From Streptomyces endocoffeicus (GTDB taxonomy: Bacteria > Actinomycetota > Actinomycetes > Streptomycetales > Streptomycetaceae): a stretch of DNA of 64,000 nt. The position numbers and the translations under genes were made by a program. The stretch lies in contig NZ_JAERRG010000001.1 of assembly GCF_016741935.1 (NCBI RefSeq), positions 496,001-560,000 of the forward strand. Direction: 5' to 3'. Numbering within the stretch: position 1 is the stretch's first letter; each line of letters starts with the position of its first letter. Below are positions 35,369 to 43,137 of this stretch, piece after piece. The notes below the pieces were generated by a model that was not told where the DNA came from, did no database searches, and worked only from the letters and a program-made list of their open reading frames with translations.

Positions 35369-35415
35369 GTCGGGACGACAGGATGTGAACCTGCGACCCC
35401 TTGACCCCCAGTTGA
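35369..35415 (-). other. tRNA 3'-end-like fragment (T-arm), possible attachment site
   Basis: On the minus strand GCAGG-TTCACAT-CCTGT forms a five-pair T-stem with a seven-base loop (35378-35394), followed by the acceptor-like GTCCCGAC. The rest of a tRNA is not found upstream. Integrative elements recreate such 3' ends at att sites, and this lies beside an endonuclease VII/queC region. The assignment rests on pattern only. Confidence 0.4.
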
Positions 35416-35440
35416 AGCCGCTGAGGGCTGTGGTGGCCGG

Positions 35441-36607
35441 TCACCAGCCGCTGACGCGGTTCCAGACAGTCAGGACGGCGGGTGCGTCCGCCGCTGTCCG
35501 GCCGCTGTCGATGACGTGGTAGCCACGGTGCTGTGCGGCGGTGGCGCAGGCGTGGTTCGGCAGGACGCGCAGGCGGGTGCCGATGGGCAGGTCGGGCAGG
35601 GTGGCGCCGTCGCGGGCGGTGATGGTGCCGTGCTCCTGGCTCGCGGCGCTCATGACCAGGCCGGGGATCGGGCGCCCCGCCAGGTCGGTGACCAGGCCGT
35701 ATCCCTGGTCCCGGGGCTGGGCCGCCGTGCCGCGGTCGCGGGACATCGCCATCCAGCCGCCGTCGGTGACGATCCAGCCGTACTCGGGGCGGTGTCCGAT
35801 GACGGTGACGACGACCGACAGCGCGAGGTCGTCGATCCGGCACACTCCGAGACCGGCCATCACCAGGTCGAAGAACACGTAGTTGCCGGCGCGCAGTTCG
35901 GTGACGCCGGTGAGGTCCTCGGCGGCGTGCGCGGTGGGCGTCGAGCCGACGCTGACGGTCGCGACGGGCAGACCGGCGGCGCGCAGTTTCTCGGCGGCGG
36001 CGACGGCGGTGTCACGTTCGTTCTTCGCCGCCAGCCGCCGCTCCTCCGCCGAGTGGGCGAAGTAGGACTCGCCCGCGTGGGTCAGCACACCGTCCAGGCA
36101 TCCGGCGTCGTGCAGGGTGCGACCGATGTCGAGGAGCGCGGGGTCGTCGGTCTTGAGGCCGCCGCGGTGGCCGTCGCAGTCGATCTCGATCTGCGCGGGA
36201 ACGCCGATACCGGCCCGGCGGGAGGCTTCCGCGACGAAGGCGGCCTGCTCGCGGCTGTCCAGCAGGACGCGGAGGGTGACACCGCGGTGCAACAGGGCGA
36301 GTACACGGGGGAGTTTGTGCGGGTCGATGCCGACGGCGTAGGTGATGTCGGTGTAGCCGCCGTCGGCGAACGCCTCGGCTTCGGCGAGGGTCGAGACGGT
36401 GACGGGGTTCGGGGCGGCGCCGTGCATGAGGGCGGCGACATCGAGGCTCTTGGCCGTCTTGATGTGCGGCCGCAAGGTGACGCCGAGGTGGTCGGCCTTG
36501 GCGGCGAGCCGGTCGATGTTCCGTAGCGCCTTGTGTACGTCGACCACCGCGAACGGGGTGTCGGGGTCGGCCAGCGTCCCGGCCGTGGTGGAGGGCGTGG
36601 TGGTCAT
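35441..36607 (-). CDS. DSD1-family PLP-dependent enzyme (D-threonine aldolase/D-serine dehydratase-like)
   Basis: 388 residues with an alanine-racemase-type TIM-barrel: DTPFAVVDVHKALRNID start, RPHIKTAKS containing the probable PLP lysine near residue 48, QIEIDCDGHRGG and a C-terminal beta domain with PNHACATA, where His and Cys would bind metal as in eukaryotic-type D-serine dehydratase. Substrates in the family are D-threonine or D-serine and related hydroxy amino acids. It is a single gene with its own promoter region (36608-36789) holding a TCTAG-N9-CTAGA palindrome. Confidence 0.82.
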   Translation of the reverse strand: MTTTPSTTAGTLADPDTPFAVVDVHKALRNIDRLAAKADHLGVTLRPHIKTAKSLDVAALMHGAAPNPVTVSTLAEAEAFADGGYTDITYAVGIDPHKLPRVLALLHRGVTLRVLLDSREQAAFVAEASRRAGIGVPAQIEIDCDGHRGGLKTDDPALLDIGRTLHDAGCLDGVLTHAGESYFAHSAEERRLAAKNERDTAVAAAEKLRAAGLPVATVSVGSTPTAHAAEDLTGVTELRAGNYVFFDLVMAGLGVCRIDDLALSVVVTVIGHRPEYGWIVTDGGWMAMSRDRGTAAQPRDQGYGLVTDLAGRPIPGLVMSAASQEHGTITARDGATLPDLPIGTRLRVLPNHACATAAQHRGYHVIDSGRTAADAPAVLTVWNRVSGW

Positions 36608-36679
36608 GGGGTGATGTCCGTCTTCTCGAGTAGGGCCGGGCCGCGTCCCGCGCACATATCAATCGACCGAAATTCTACT

Positions 36680-36698
36680 TCTAGACAATACCGCTAGA
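36680..36698. promoter_or_regulatory. candidate operator between DSD1 and TOPRIM genes
   Basis: TCTAG-N9-CTAGA in a short AT-rich patch of the 182-bp divergent spacer. CTAG is rare in Streptomyces DNA, so two copies 9 bp apart stand out. Confidence 0.35.
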
Positions 36699-36789
36699 TC
36701 GAGGTGACGGACCCGCTGAGCCGGCTCCGGGACTCCGGGAGGGTGAAAATCCCTGGCGCGGCGGCCGGAGGGGCCGAAAGACTCGTCCC

Positions 36790-37407
36790 ATGGCTGACAT
36801 GGGGGCGTTCCAGGAAGCGGTCACCGCGTGGGCGGCCGGTGGCCCCGACGACCCCGCGCGCGAGCTGGCCGCGCGGCTGCCCGTCCGGGCGGTCGTCCTG
36901 CTCGAAGGGCCGAGCGACGCCGCGGCGGTCGGCGCGCTGGCCGCGCGCCGCGGCCGGGACCTGGCGGCCGAAGGAGTCTGCGTCCTGCCGATGGGCGGTG
37001 CCATGAGCGTCGGACGCTTCGCCCACCTCCTCGGGCCACCCGGTCTGGGCCTCCGCCTCACCGGGCTGTGCGACGAGGCGGAGCGCCGCTTCTACGCCCG
37101 CGGCCTGGAGCGGGCCGGTGCGGCGCGGCAGGAGTTCTTCGTCTGCGCGGCGGATCTGGAGGACGAGCTCATCCGCGCCCTGGGGGTGACGCAGGTGGCG
37201 GAGCTCGTCCGGGCGGAGGGCGACCTGCGCGCCCTGCAGACCTTCCAGCGCCAGCCCGCACAGCAGGGCCGCACCTCACCGCAGCAGTTGCGGCGCTTCC
37301 TCGGCACGAAGAAGGGGCGGAAGATCCACTACGGCCGCGTCCTCGTCGAGGCCCTCGACAACGACCGCGTACCCGCGCCGCTCGACGACCTGCTCACCAG
37401 CCTCTGA
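36790..37407 (+). CDS. stand-alone OLD-type TOPRIM protein
   Basis: 205 residues. VVLLEGPSDAAAVGALA supplies the TOPRIM glutamate near residue 40; LPMGGAMSVGRFA and GLCDEAERRFY supply the acidic strand; FFVCAADLEDELIRALG matches the C-terminal TOPRIM part of OLD-family nucleases. The ABC ATPase half of OLD is absent. Solitary copies are known in actinomycetes with unproven roles; nuclease or nucleotidyl-transfer activity is possible. It converges on the MDR gene across a 102-bp gap that contains a duplicated 17-bp segment (37401-37417 and 37425-37441). Confidence 0.72.
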   Translation: MADMGAFQEAVTAWAAGGPDDPARELAARLPVRAVVLLEGPSDAAAVGALAARRGRDLAAEGVCVLPMGGAMSVGRFAHLLGPPGLGLRLTGLCDEAERRFYARGLERAGAARQEFFVCAADLEDELIRALGVTQVAELVRAEGDLRALQTFQRQPAQQGRTSPQQLRRFLGTKKGRKIHYGRVLVEALDNDRVPAPLDDLLTSL

Positions 37408-37504
37408 CCCCGCAGGCTCGCTTGCCTCTGACCCTTCAGGCCCGGTGAGCGATGGTGAACTCGGGCCATGGCGTTCTGCCCGGGGATTCGTACGGCGGCC
37501 GGCT

Positions 37505-37525
37505 GGACGTCACGACGTGACGTCC
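37505..37525. repeat. 21-bp perfect palindrome over the MDR stop codon
   Basis: GGACGTCAC-GAC-GTGACGTCC. The stop codon of the leftward MDR gene lies inside the left arm. It may be a bidirectional terminator stem between converging genes. Confidence 0.7.
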
Positions 37526-38529
37526 ACCAGGACCTTGCCGACCGCGCCGCTCTCCACCGCCCGGTGCGCGTCGGCGGTGCGGTCGAGCGGAAAGCGGACC
37601 AGCGGCAGACCGTGCTCCTCGCCGACCGGCAGCCCACCGCAGCGCACCGCGGCGGCGACGTCCGCAACGGCCGCGGCGAGCGGTTCCGAGCCGACCGTGT
37701 AGAGCACCACGAACTGGAAGCGCGCGTTCAACACCATGTTCCGCGTCACGTCCAACTCGACCGGCTTGCCACCGTCGTTGCCGTAGGTCGAGATCGTGCC
37801 GCGGGTCCGCAGCACGGCCATGTCCAATGCGAGGTTCGCGCCCAGCGCCACCTCGGCGACGATGTCGACGCCGTCCGGGGCGATCTCGCGGATCTCGGCG
37901 GCCGGGTCGCCCTCGCGATAGTTGATCACATGGTGGGCCCCGGCGGCGGTGGCCAGCCGGGCCTTCTCCGGGCCGCTGATCGTGCTGATCACGGTGGCGC
38001 CGGCCCATCGGGCGAGCTGGATCACCGCGTGCCCGACCGCACCGGCCCCGCCCGCGGCGAGCACCACCTTCCCGTCGAGCGCCCCGGGCCGCAGACGGCG
38101 CGGCCCGTCCTCGGCGACGGTGAGCGCGCGGTGCGCCGTGAGCGCGGGGACGCCGAGTGAGGCGCCGACGTCGAAACCGGCCTCGTCGGGCAGCGGCACG
38201 GCCCGCTCGGCGGGCACGACGGTGAACTCGGCGGCGGTACCGGTGGGCCGCCCGGCGGCGGCCAGGAACAGCCAGACCCGCTGACCGATCCGGCCCTGGT
38301 CGACCCCCTCACCGACGGCGTCGATCGTGCCGGCGCCATCGTGGTGCGGGGTGACCTCGGGGAAGTGCTTGGGGCCGGTGGCGCCGGAGCGGGCCTTCCA
38401 GTCGGTCGGGTTGATCCCGGACACGGCGACCCGGACGCGAACCTCCCCGGGGCCGGGCGCGGGCAGGTCACGGTCGACGAGCCGAAGAACGTCGGGGTCG
38501 CCGTTGTCGCGGTAGATGATGGCCTTCAT
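37510..38529 (-). CDS. NADPH:quinone oxidoreductase-like MDR protein
   Basis: 339 residues of the zinc-free MDR quinone reductase type: GINPTDWKARSG, DGAGTIDAVGEGV, and the nucleotide-binding segment VVLAAGGAGAVGHAVIQLARWAGATV (about residue 155-180). ATG 38529 has GAGGA nine bases upstream. The gene reads away from the AKR gene 102 bp upstream, on the same strand, so TetR-AKR-MDR may be one unit. Confidence 0.85.
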   Translation of the reverse strand: MKAIIYRDNGDPDVLRLVDRDLPAPGPGEVRVRVAVSGINPTDWKARSGATGPKHFPEVTPHHDGAGTIDAVGEGVDQGRIGQRVWLFLAAAGRPTGTAAEFTVVPAERAVPLPDEAGFDVGASLGVPALTAHRALTVAEDGPRRLRPGALDGKVVLAAGGAGAVGHAVIQLARWAGATVISTISGPEKARLATAAGAHHVINYREGDPAAEIREIAPDGVDIVAEVALGANLALDMAVLRTRGTISTYGNDGGKPVELDVTRNMVLNARFQFVVLYTVGSEPLAAAVADVAAAVRCGGLPVGEEHGLPLVRFPLDRTADAHRAVESGAVGKVLVDVTS

Positions 38530-38631
38530 GATCCGTCCTCAGAGCCTGGTGGAGCGGGGTTCACCGGCGCGGCCCGACATTCCGTCAGGGTGTCCGGCGT
38601 GTGGTCGCGACCCTGGTCGCGCTGGTTCCGG

Positions 38632-39525
38632 TCAGCCGATGGGGACCTCGTTGGAGCGGGACTCGACGGCATCGAGGGTGGCGAGGGTCGCGGCGTCGAA
38701 GGTGATCTCGCCGACCGCCATGTTGGCCTCGAGGTGGGCGGCGTCGGCGGTGCCGGGGATGAGCAGCACGTTCGGCGCGTGGTGCAGCAGCCAGGCGAGG
38801 CCCACCTGGGAAGGCGTGACGCCCAGGGACTCGGCCGCGGCCAGAACGGCCGGTTCCTCGGTGGCCTTGGGCAGGCCCGGGAAGCCCCCACCGAGCGGGA
38901 AGAACGGCACCCAGGCGATGTCCTCGGCCGCGCACAGTTCGAGCATGTCCTCGTCATCGCGGGAGGCGAGACTGTACGCGTTCTGCACGCAGGCGATGCC
39001 GGCCGGCAGGGCGCGGCGCAGGCCGTCGAGGGGGACGCTGCTCAGGCCGATCGCGCCGATCTTGCCCGCGTCGCGCAGGGCGGCCATCGTCGCGAGCTGG
39101 TCGTCGAGGCCGACGACCTGGTCGCCCTCGGGACGCAGCCCGGGACCGGTGTCCAGGCGGCGGAGGTTGACCACCTCGAGCCGGTCGACGCCGAGACTGC
39201 GCAGGTTGTCCTCGACACTGGCGCGCAGCTGCTCGGGCCGCTGCGCCGGACGCAGCGGCAGGCGCCCGCCCGGGTTCGGGTCTGCGCCGACCTTCGTGAC
39301 GACCAGGACACCGTCCTCGGGACGCAGCGTCTCGCGGATCACGTCATTGGCGAAACCGAAGCCGTAGAACTCCGCGGTGTCCACATGGTCGACGCCCAGT
39401 TCGACCGCGCGGCGCAGCAGCGCGACGGCCTCGCCGCGGCGGTCGTGCAGGCGGGCGAGCTGCGCCGCGCCGTAGCCGATCCGGAAGACGTCGCGGCCGG
39501 CGAACGATGCGGTCGGGGTGGTCAT
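38632..39525 (-). CDS. aldo/keto reductase
   Basis: 297 residues: FRIGYGAAQLARL start, VDHVDTAEFYGFG containing the catalytic Asp and Tyr (residues about 48-53), VVTKVG with the Lys, and a C-terminal LLIPGTADAAHLEANM NADPH-binding region. The tetR gene stop overlaps its ATG, so the reductase is probably repressed by that TetR. Substrate unknown. Confidence 0.87.
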   Translation of the reverse strand: MTTPTASFAGRDVFRIGYGAAQLARLHDRRGEAVALLRRAVELGVDHVDTAEFYGFGFANDVIRETLRPEDGVLVVTKVGADPNPGGRLPLRPAQRPEQLRASVEDNLRSLGVDRLEVVNLRRLDTGPGLRPEGDQVVGLDDQLATMAALRDAGKIGAIGLSSVPLDGLRRALPAGIACVQNAYSLASRDDEDMLELCAAEDIAWVPFFPLGGGFPGLPKATEEPAVLAAAESLGVTPSQVGLAWLLHHAPNVLLIPGTADAAHLEANMAVGEITFDAATLATLDAVESRSNEVPIG

Positions 39526-40082
39526 AACGCTGTCTCCTGAGTCGGTGATCGCAAGGCGGTGTACAGCAGTTCGGCCTGGTAGAGCGCCGACACCCGGTGG
39601 GCGATCGGGGTGGCGCGCTCCCGGGCCGCGGCCGGCTCCTGGTGCTCGACCTTGACCAGCCAGGCCGTGACGCAGTCGAGCAGCATCGCGCGCATCTGGT
39701 CGATCATGTCGACGACGATGCCGCGGATGACCGGGTCGGTGGTCGCCTCCCCCCAGGTCTGCACGCCGACCCGGGCCTCGGCGGGGTCGATCGCCGCGAT
39801 CAGGCGGGCGAGCAGTTCGTCCGGGCCGGGCGGAGTGTCGCTCGCGGCGTACTCGCCGAGGACCTCGGCGCGCTTGGCGAGCACCTCGCGGGCGGTGGCC
39901 TGAACCAGGTCGGCCTTGTTGCGGTAGTGCGTGTAGATCGAGCCTGCCGAGAGGCCGGACTCGGCCGTGATGTCGGCGATCGAGGTCCGCTCCAGGCCGT
40001 TGCGGTCGAAGCAGCGCACGGCGGCCTCCGCGATCTGGGCACGCCGGAGTTCCTTGCGCGCGTCGGTGAGCCGCGGCACCAC
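39522..40082 (-). CDS. TetR-family repressor of the AKR operon
   Basis: 186 residues: HTH at 12-58 (IAEAAVRCFDRNGLERTSIADITAESGLSAGSIYTHYRNKADLV) and a TetR_C domain. GTG 40082 follows a run of six G bases; the next codon GTG 40079 is an equal choice. The stop overlaps the ATG of the AKR gene. Two related palindromes upstream (40098-40145) are the likely operators. Confidence 0.85.
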   Translation of the reverse strand: MVPRLTDARKELRRAQIAEAAVRCFDRNGLERTSIADITAESGLSAGSIYTHYRNKADLVQATAREVLAKRAEVLGEYAASDTPPGPDELLARLIAAIDPAEARVGVQTWGEATTDPVIRGIVVDMIDQMRAMLLDCVTAWLVKVEHQEPAAARERATPIAHRVSALYQAELLYTALRSPTQETAL

Positions 40083-40097
40083 ACACCCCCCACAAAA

Positions 40098-40145
40098 AGA
40101 ATAGTGGTTCTGCTTGCGGCACCACGTTAACAGAATCACCGTTCC
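40098..40145. promoter_or_regulatory. twin TetR operators
   Basis: AGAATAGTGGTTCT (40098-40111) and AGAATCACCGTTCC (40132-40145), both AGAA-N6-TTC(T/C), centres 34 bp apart, between the tetR start and the gene-end scar. Confidence 0.55.
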
Positions 40146-40171
40146 TTTTGTGATGCGGAAACGATCGGCCG

Positions 40172-40297
40172 TCACACGGCGGGCTCGCTGCCCCCGTCGA
40201 TGACGTACTCGGCGCCGACGATGGACGCCGCGCGCGGTGGGACGAGCAACGCGACGAGCTCGGTCACTTCCTCCGGATGCGAGGGCCGGCCCACGCG
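40172..40297 (-). pseudogene. C-terminal relic of an SDR
   Basis: About 42 codons in one frame with stop 40172: HPEEVTELVALLVPPRAASI and YVIDGGSEPAV, a standard SDR C-terminus (GRPxEVA...TGxxxxVDGG). The rest of the gene is absent; the frame continues into the converging relic. Confidence 0.65.
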
Positions 40298-40299
40298 CG

Positions 40300-40365
40300 G
40301 CCGACGCGCAGCGCGCCCTGGCCGCCGGTGAAACCCCCGGCGAAATCGTCATCGAGATCGACTGA
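40300..40365 (+). pseudogene. C-terminal relic of an MDR oxidoreductase
   Basis: ADAQRALAAGETPGEIVIEID then TGA at 40363-40365, matching the end of zinc-binding/quinone MDR proteins (A...L.AG...GKxVxxV). It abuts the SDR relic tail to tail, so the join is a recombination scar. Confidence 0.5.
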
Positions 40366-40399
40366 CGCATCCCTCCTGACGTCTCCTGCGACACAACGA

Positions 40400-41545
40400 T
40401 CAGGGGCCGATGCGGCCCTTGCTGCGCATGGCGGCGCGGACGCGTTCCTCGGCGAGGCCGCGCCCGGCGCTATGCGGAGTGGTGGCACGGCGCTTGGCCT
40501 CTTCGAGAACGGTGACGGCGTTGGCGCGCAGCCGCTTGGAGATCGTCTCGAAGATGGTGGAGGTCTCGGGCCGGAATCCGGAGTAGCGGGCGTCCATTGC
40601 GAAGGCGGCGGCGACGACGCCACCGGCGTTGGCCACGAAGTCGGGCAGGAGGGAGACGCCACGTTCCGCGAGGATGGACTGTGCCCGCGGTGAGGTGGGC
40701 AGATTGGCGCCTTCCACGACCAGCTTGGCCTTGATCTGGTGGGCGGTCGTCTCGTCGATGACGTCCTGTAGGGCCGCCGGGACGAGGATGTCGCAGTCGA
40801 CGGTGAGTTCCTGGCCGGGTGGTACGGCGATGCCCTGGTGGTGGCGGGTGACGAAGTCGTCGCCGTGCTCTTCCCGCGCGGCCCGCAGGGCGGGCACGTC
40901 CAGTCCGGCGGGGTCGTGGAGGGCCCCCTTGGCGGTGGAGACGGCCACGACGGTGGCGCCGAGTTCGGCGAACCGCACGGCGGCGGCGTGGCCGACGGCT
41001 CCGAATCCCTGGATGGCGACCCGGGCGCCGCCGAGGGGCAGCCGGAGGTGCTGGGCAGCCGCGTCGGCGGCCTCGGCCACTCCGTAGCCGGTGACGCCGA
41101 GCTCGTCGTAGGCCACTCCCCCGAGGTGGCCCGGCGTGCCGACGGCCGCGCCGCGGTCGCCGAGCTCGTCCTGGACGATGGCCGCGTCGTTCTCGGTCAG
41201 CCCCATGTCCAGGCCCATCACGTATTCGCGGGGCACCTCGTTGGACAGGGCGCGGGCGAAGGCGCGGAGTACCGCTTCCTTGTCGGGGGACGCCGGGTCG
41301 GCGACGATTCCCGCTTTCGCGCCGCCGTAGAAGAGATCGACACCGGCCCACTTCCAGGTCATGACGCGGGCCAGCCGGGCGACTTCACCGACGGAGACGG
41401 TCGGGCTCATCCGGGTGCCGCCCTTGCCGATGCCCCGGGCGGTGTTGTCGATGACCAGGACGCCCTTCATACCGGTGCGCCGGTGGGAGACGACGACGAT
41501 CTTCTCGGGTCCCCAGTCGTCGATGAGCGACAGTGCGTCAGTCAC
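40400..41545 (-). CDS. Glu/Leu/Phe/Val dehydrogenase family protein
   Basis: 381 residues: GMKGVLVIDNTARGIGKGGTR, DLFYGGAKAGIVADP with the catalytic lysine region, GLDMGLTENDAAI, and a Rossmann VAIQGFGAVGHAAAVRFAELGA near residue 195. It oxidatively deaminates an amino acid or aminates a 2-oxo acid; which one is not fixed by sequence. The GTG at 41545 overlaps the stop of the relic upstream. A divergent LysR gene 485 bp away may regulate it. Confidence 0.85.
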   Translation of the reverse strand: MTDALSLIDDWGPEKIVVVSHRRTGMKGVLVIDNTARGIGKGGTRMSPTVSVGEVARLARVMTWKWAGVDLFYGGAKAGIVADPASPDKEAVLRAFARALSNEVPREYVMGLDMGLTENDAAIVQDELGDRGAAVGTPGHLGGVAYDELGVTGYGVAEAADAAAQHLRLPLGGARVAIQGFGAVGHAAAVRFAELGATVVAVSTAKGALHDPAGLDVPALRAAREEHGDDFVTRHHQGIAVPPGQELTVDCDILVPAALQDVIDETTAHQIKAKLVVEGANLPTSPRAQSILAERGVSLLPDFVANAGGVVAAAFAMDARYSGFRPETSTIFETISKRLRANAVTVLEEAKRRATTPHSAGRGLAEERVRAAMRSKGRIGP

Positions 41546-41800
41546 GGTGCGGGTTCCTTGTCTGCTGAGGAAGAGGCTAGGTGGGGCAGGGGGCGAGCGA
41601 TGAGTTCGGCGAGGTGGGTGCCCGCGCGGTCGGTCCGCTGAGTGATCTGGGTGCGGCAGCTGAAGCCATCCGCAGGGACGAGGAGTTCGGCGAGGGTGAG
41701 GGCGCGTACGGCCGGTGCGAGCGCGGTGGCGGTGCGGCGGGCGATACGGATGCCGGGCTGCACCGTGGCCGTTCGTGTGTCCGGGGCCAGGGCGAGGTCA
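41542..41800 (-). pseudogene. C-terminal relic of an FAD-linked oxidase with iron-sulfur domain
   Basis: The last 75 or so codons read ARRTATALAPAVRALTLAEL and DGFSCRTQITQRTDRAGTHLAELIARP, the terminal segment of D-lactate/2-hydroxyglutarate-type FAD dehydrogenases with a CCG/Fe-S domain. Upstream codons (to 41916) are Arg-rich and unlike the family, so the gene is truncated. The stop still overlaps the glutamate-dehydrogenase-like GTG, which shows the two were once an operon. Confidence 0.5.
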
Positions 41801-42029
41801 CGTGCCGGCGCTCGCGGGGCACTCTGGCGGCGTCGGGGCGTTGCGGGCCCTGCGCGGTCGCCGTCACGGCGGTAGCTCCTTGGTCCATCGGACATGTCCG
41901 ACCTCGTCACCGCCACGATCCGGGGCCCCGGCCCCCCTCACAAGACCCAGCAGCACGAAAGTATTGACCTTTGAGCCGCAGCGATGCTTACGCTGTGGCC
42001 CGTTCTCGGAGTCCGGCGGGAGGTACGCG

Positions 42030-43076
42030 TTGCTCAAGCCGCAGCATCTGCTCACCCTGAGGGCCGTCGTGCGCACCGGCTCGTTCGTCATCGCGGCCCG
42101 CGAGCTCGGGTACACCGCCTCGGCGATCTCCCAGCAGGTCTCGGCCCTGGAGAAGGAGACGGGGCTGGTGCTGTTCGAGCGGGAGGCGCACGGTGTCCGG
42201 GCGACCGCGGCGGCTCACCGGCTGGTCGACCTCAGTGTCCCGGTGCTGGCGGCCATGGACGACCTCGGCCATCAGGTGCACCAGCTCGCCACCGGTGCCA
42301 CGGCTCGGCTGCGGCTGGGAAGTTTCCCCACGGCCAGTGTCCGGCTGGTGCCACCGGCGCTGTCGGCCCTGACGTCGGCCCACCCGCGGGCGCAGGTGCA
42401 GCTCGAGGAGGGCGAGCCGGAGGAGCTCGTCGCCGCGCTGAACGCCGGTGACCTGGATGTGGCGCTGGTGTACGAGTACGGGCTGAGCCCCCGGCAGTGG
42501 TCGGTCGGCCTGGCCTGTCATCAGCTCGTACGCGAGGACCTCGTTCTGCTCAGGGCCCGCGGCAGCGGTCTGAGCCCGCGCCTGGCCGGGCTCTCGCAGG
42601 CCCGCTGGATCACCAGCAGGGAAGGCACAGCCGGTGCGCTCTCGCTCACCCGGCTGTGCGCGGCGGCCGGTTTCGAGGCCGCGGTCGCCTTTCGCAGCAA
42701 CAACTACGACGTCGTACGGGAGCTGGTGTCCGCTGGTCTTGGCGTGGCCATCGTGCCGGGGCTCGGGCACTCGCCCGGTGACTCGGTGGAGGCGACTCGA
42801 CTGGCGCAGCGCTTGGCGTTCCGCCGCGTGATGGCCCTGCACCGCCATGAGAACAGCAATCCGCTGCTGGGCACGATGATCAGCTCGCTGCGCGGCGCGG
42901 TACCGGCGGACGAGCCGTATGTGCATGCCACGCGGGACGAACAGCCGGACCAGCCTGTCGGCAAAGACGAACAGCCAGGCCGGCCCGTCGGCAAAGACGA
43001 ACAGCCGGACGAGCCCGTCGGCAAAGGGGGCGTCCGGCTTCCTATCGCGACAGACCCCCGTACCGATACCCCCTGA
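42030..43076 (+). CDS. LysR-family regulator with repetitive C-terminal tail
   Basis: 348 residues: HTH (LLTLRAVVRTGSFVIAARELGYTASAISQQVSALE) and effector domain to about residue 300, then three tandem decapeptides DEQPxxPVGK (42936-43025) and a short tail. TTG 42030 is chosen because GGGAGG ends six bases upstream. The repeats are an unusual addition and probably unstructured. It is divergent from the GDH-like operon and likely controls it. Confidence 0.82.
   Translation: MLKPQHLLTLRAVVRTGSFVIAARELGYTASAISQQVSALEKETGLVLFEREAHGVRATAAAHRLVDLSVPVLAAMDDLGHQVHQLATGATARLRLGSFPTASVRLVPPALSALTSAHPRAQVQLEEGEPEELVAALNAGDLDVALVYEYGLSPRQWSVGLACHQLVREDLVLLRARGSGLSPRLAGLSQARWITSREGTAGALSLTRLCAAAGFEAAVAFRSNNYDVVRELVSAGLGVAIVPGLGHSPGDSVEATRLAQRLAFRRVMALHRHENSNPLLGTMISSLRGAVPADEPYVHATRDEQPDQPVGKDEQPGRPVGKDEQPDEPVGKGGVRLPIATDPRTDTP
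42936..43025 (+). repeat. 30-bp in-frame tandem repeat, three copies
   Basis: Units 42936-42965, 42966-42995, 42996-43025 encode DEQP(DQ/GR/DE)PVGK near the end of the LysR protein. High base identity shows recent expansion. Confidence 0.9.
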
Positions 43077-43137
43077 AGCCCGGGACCCCTCCCGAGCCCC
43101 TGCTCTACCCTCGCCCCTTCCGAGGACGGGGGCTGAC

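Noticed and set aside
37505..37525. CRE/TetR operator at the GACGTCAC palindrome
   Set aside because: It lies at the 3' end of a gene between converging units, so a terminator or stem is likelier than an operator.
41960..42000. TTGACC as a -35 box before the LysR gene
   Set aside because: The best -10-like hexamer (TACGCT) is 19 bp away; too weak to call.
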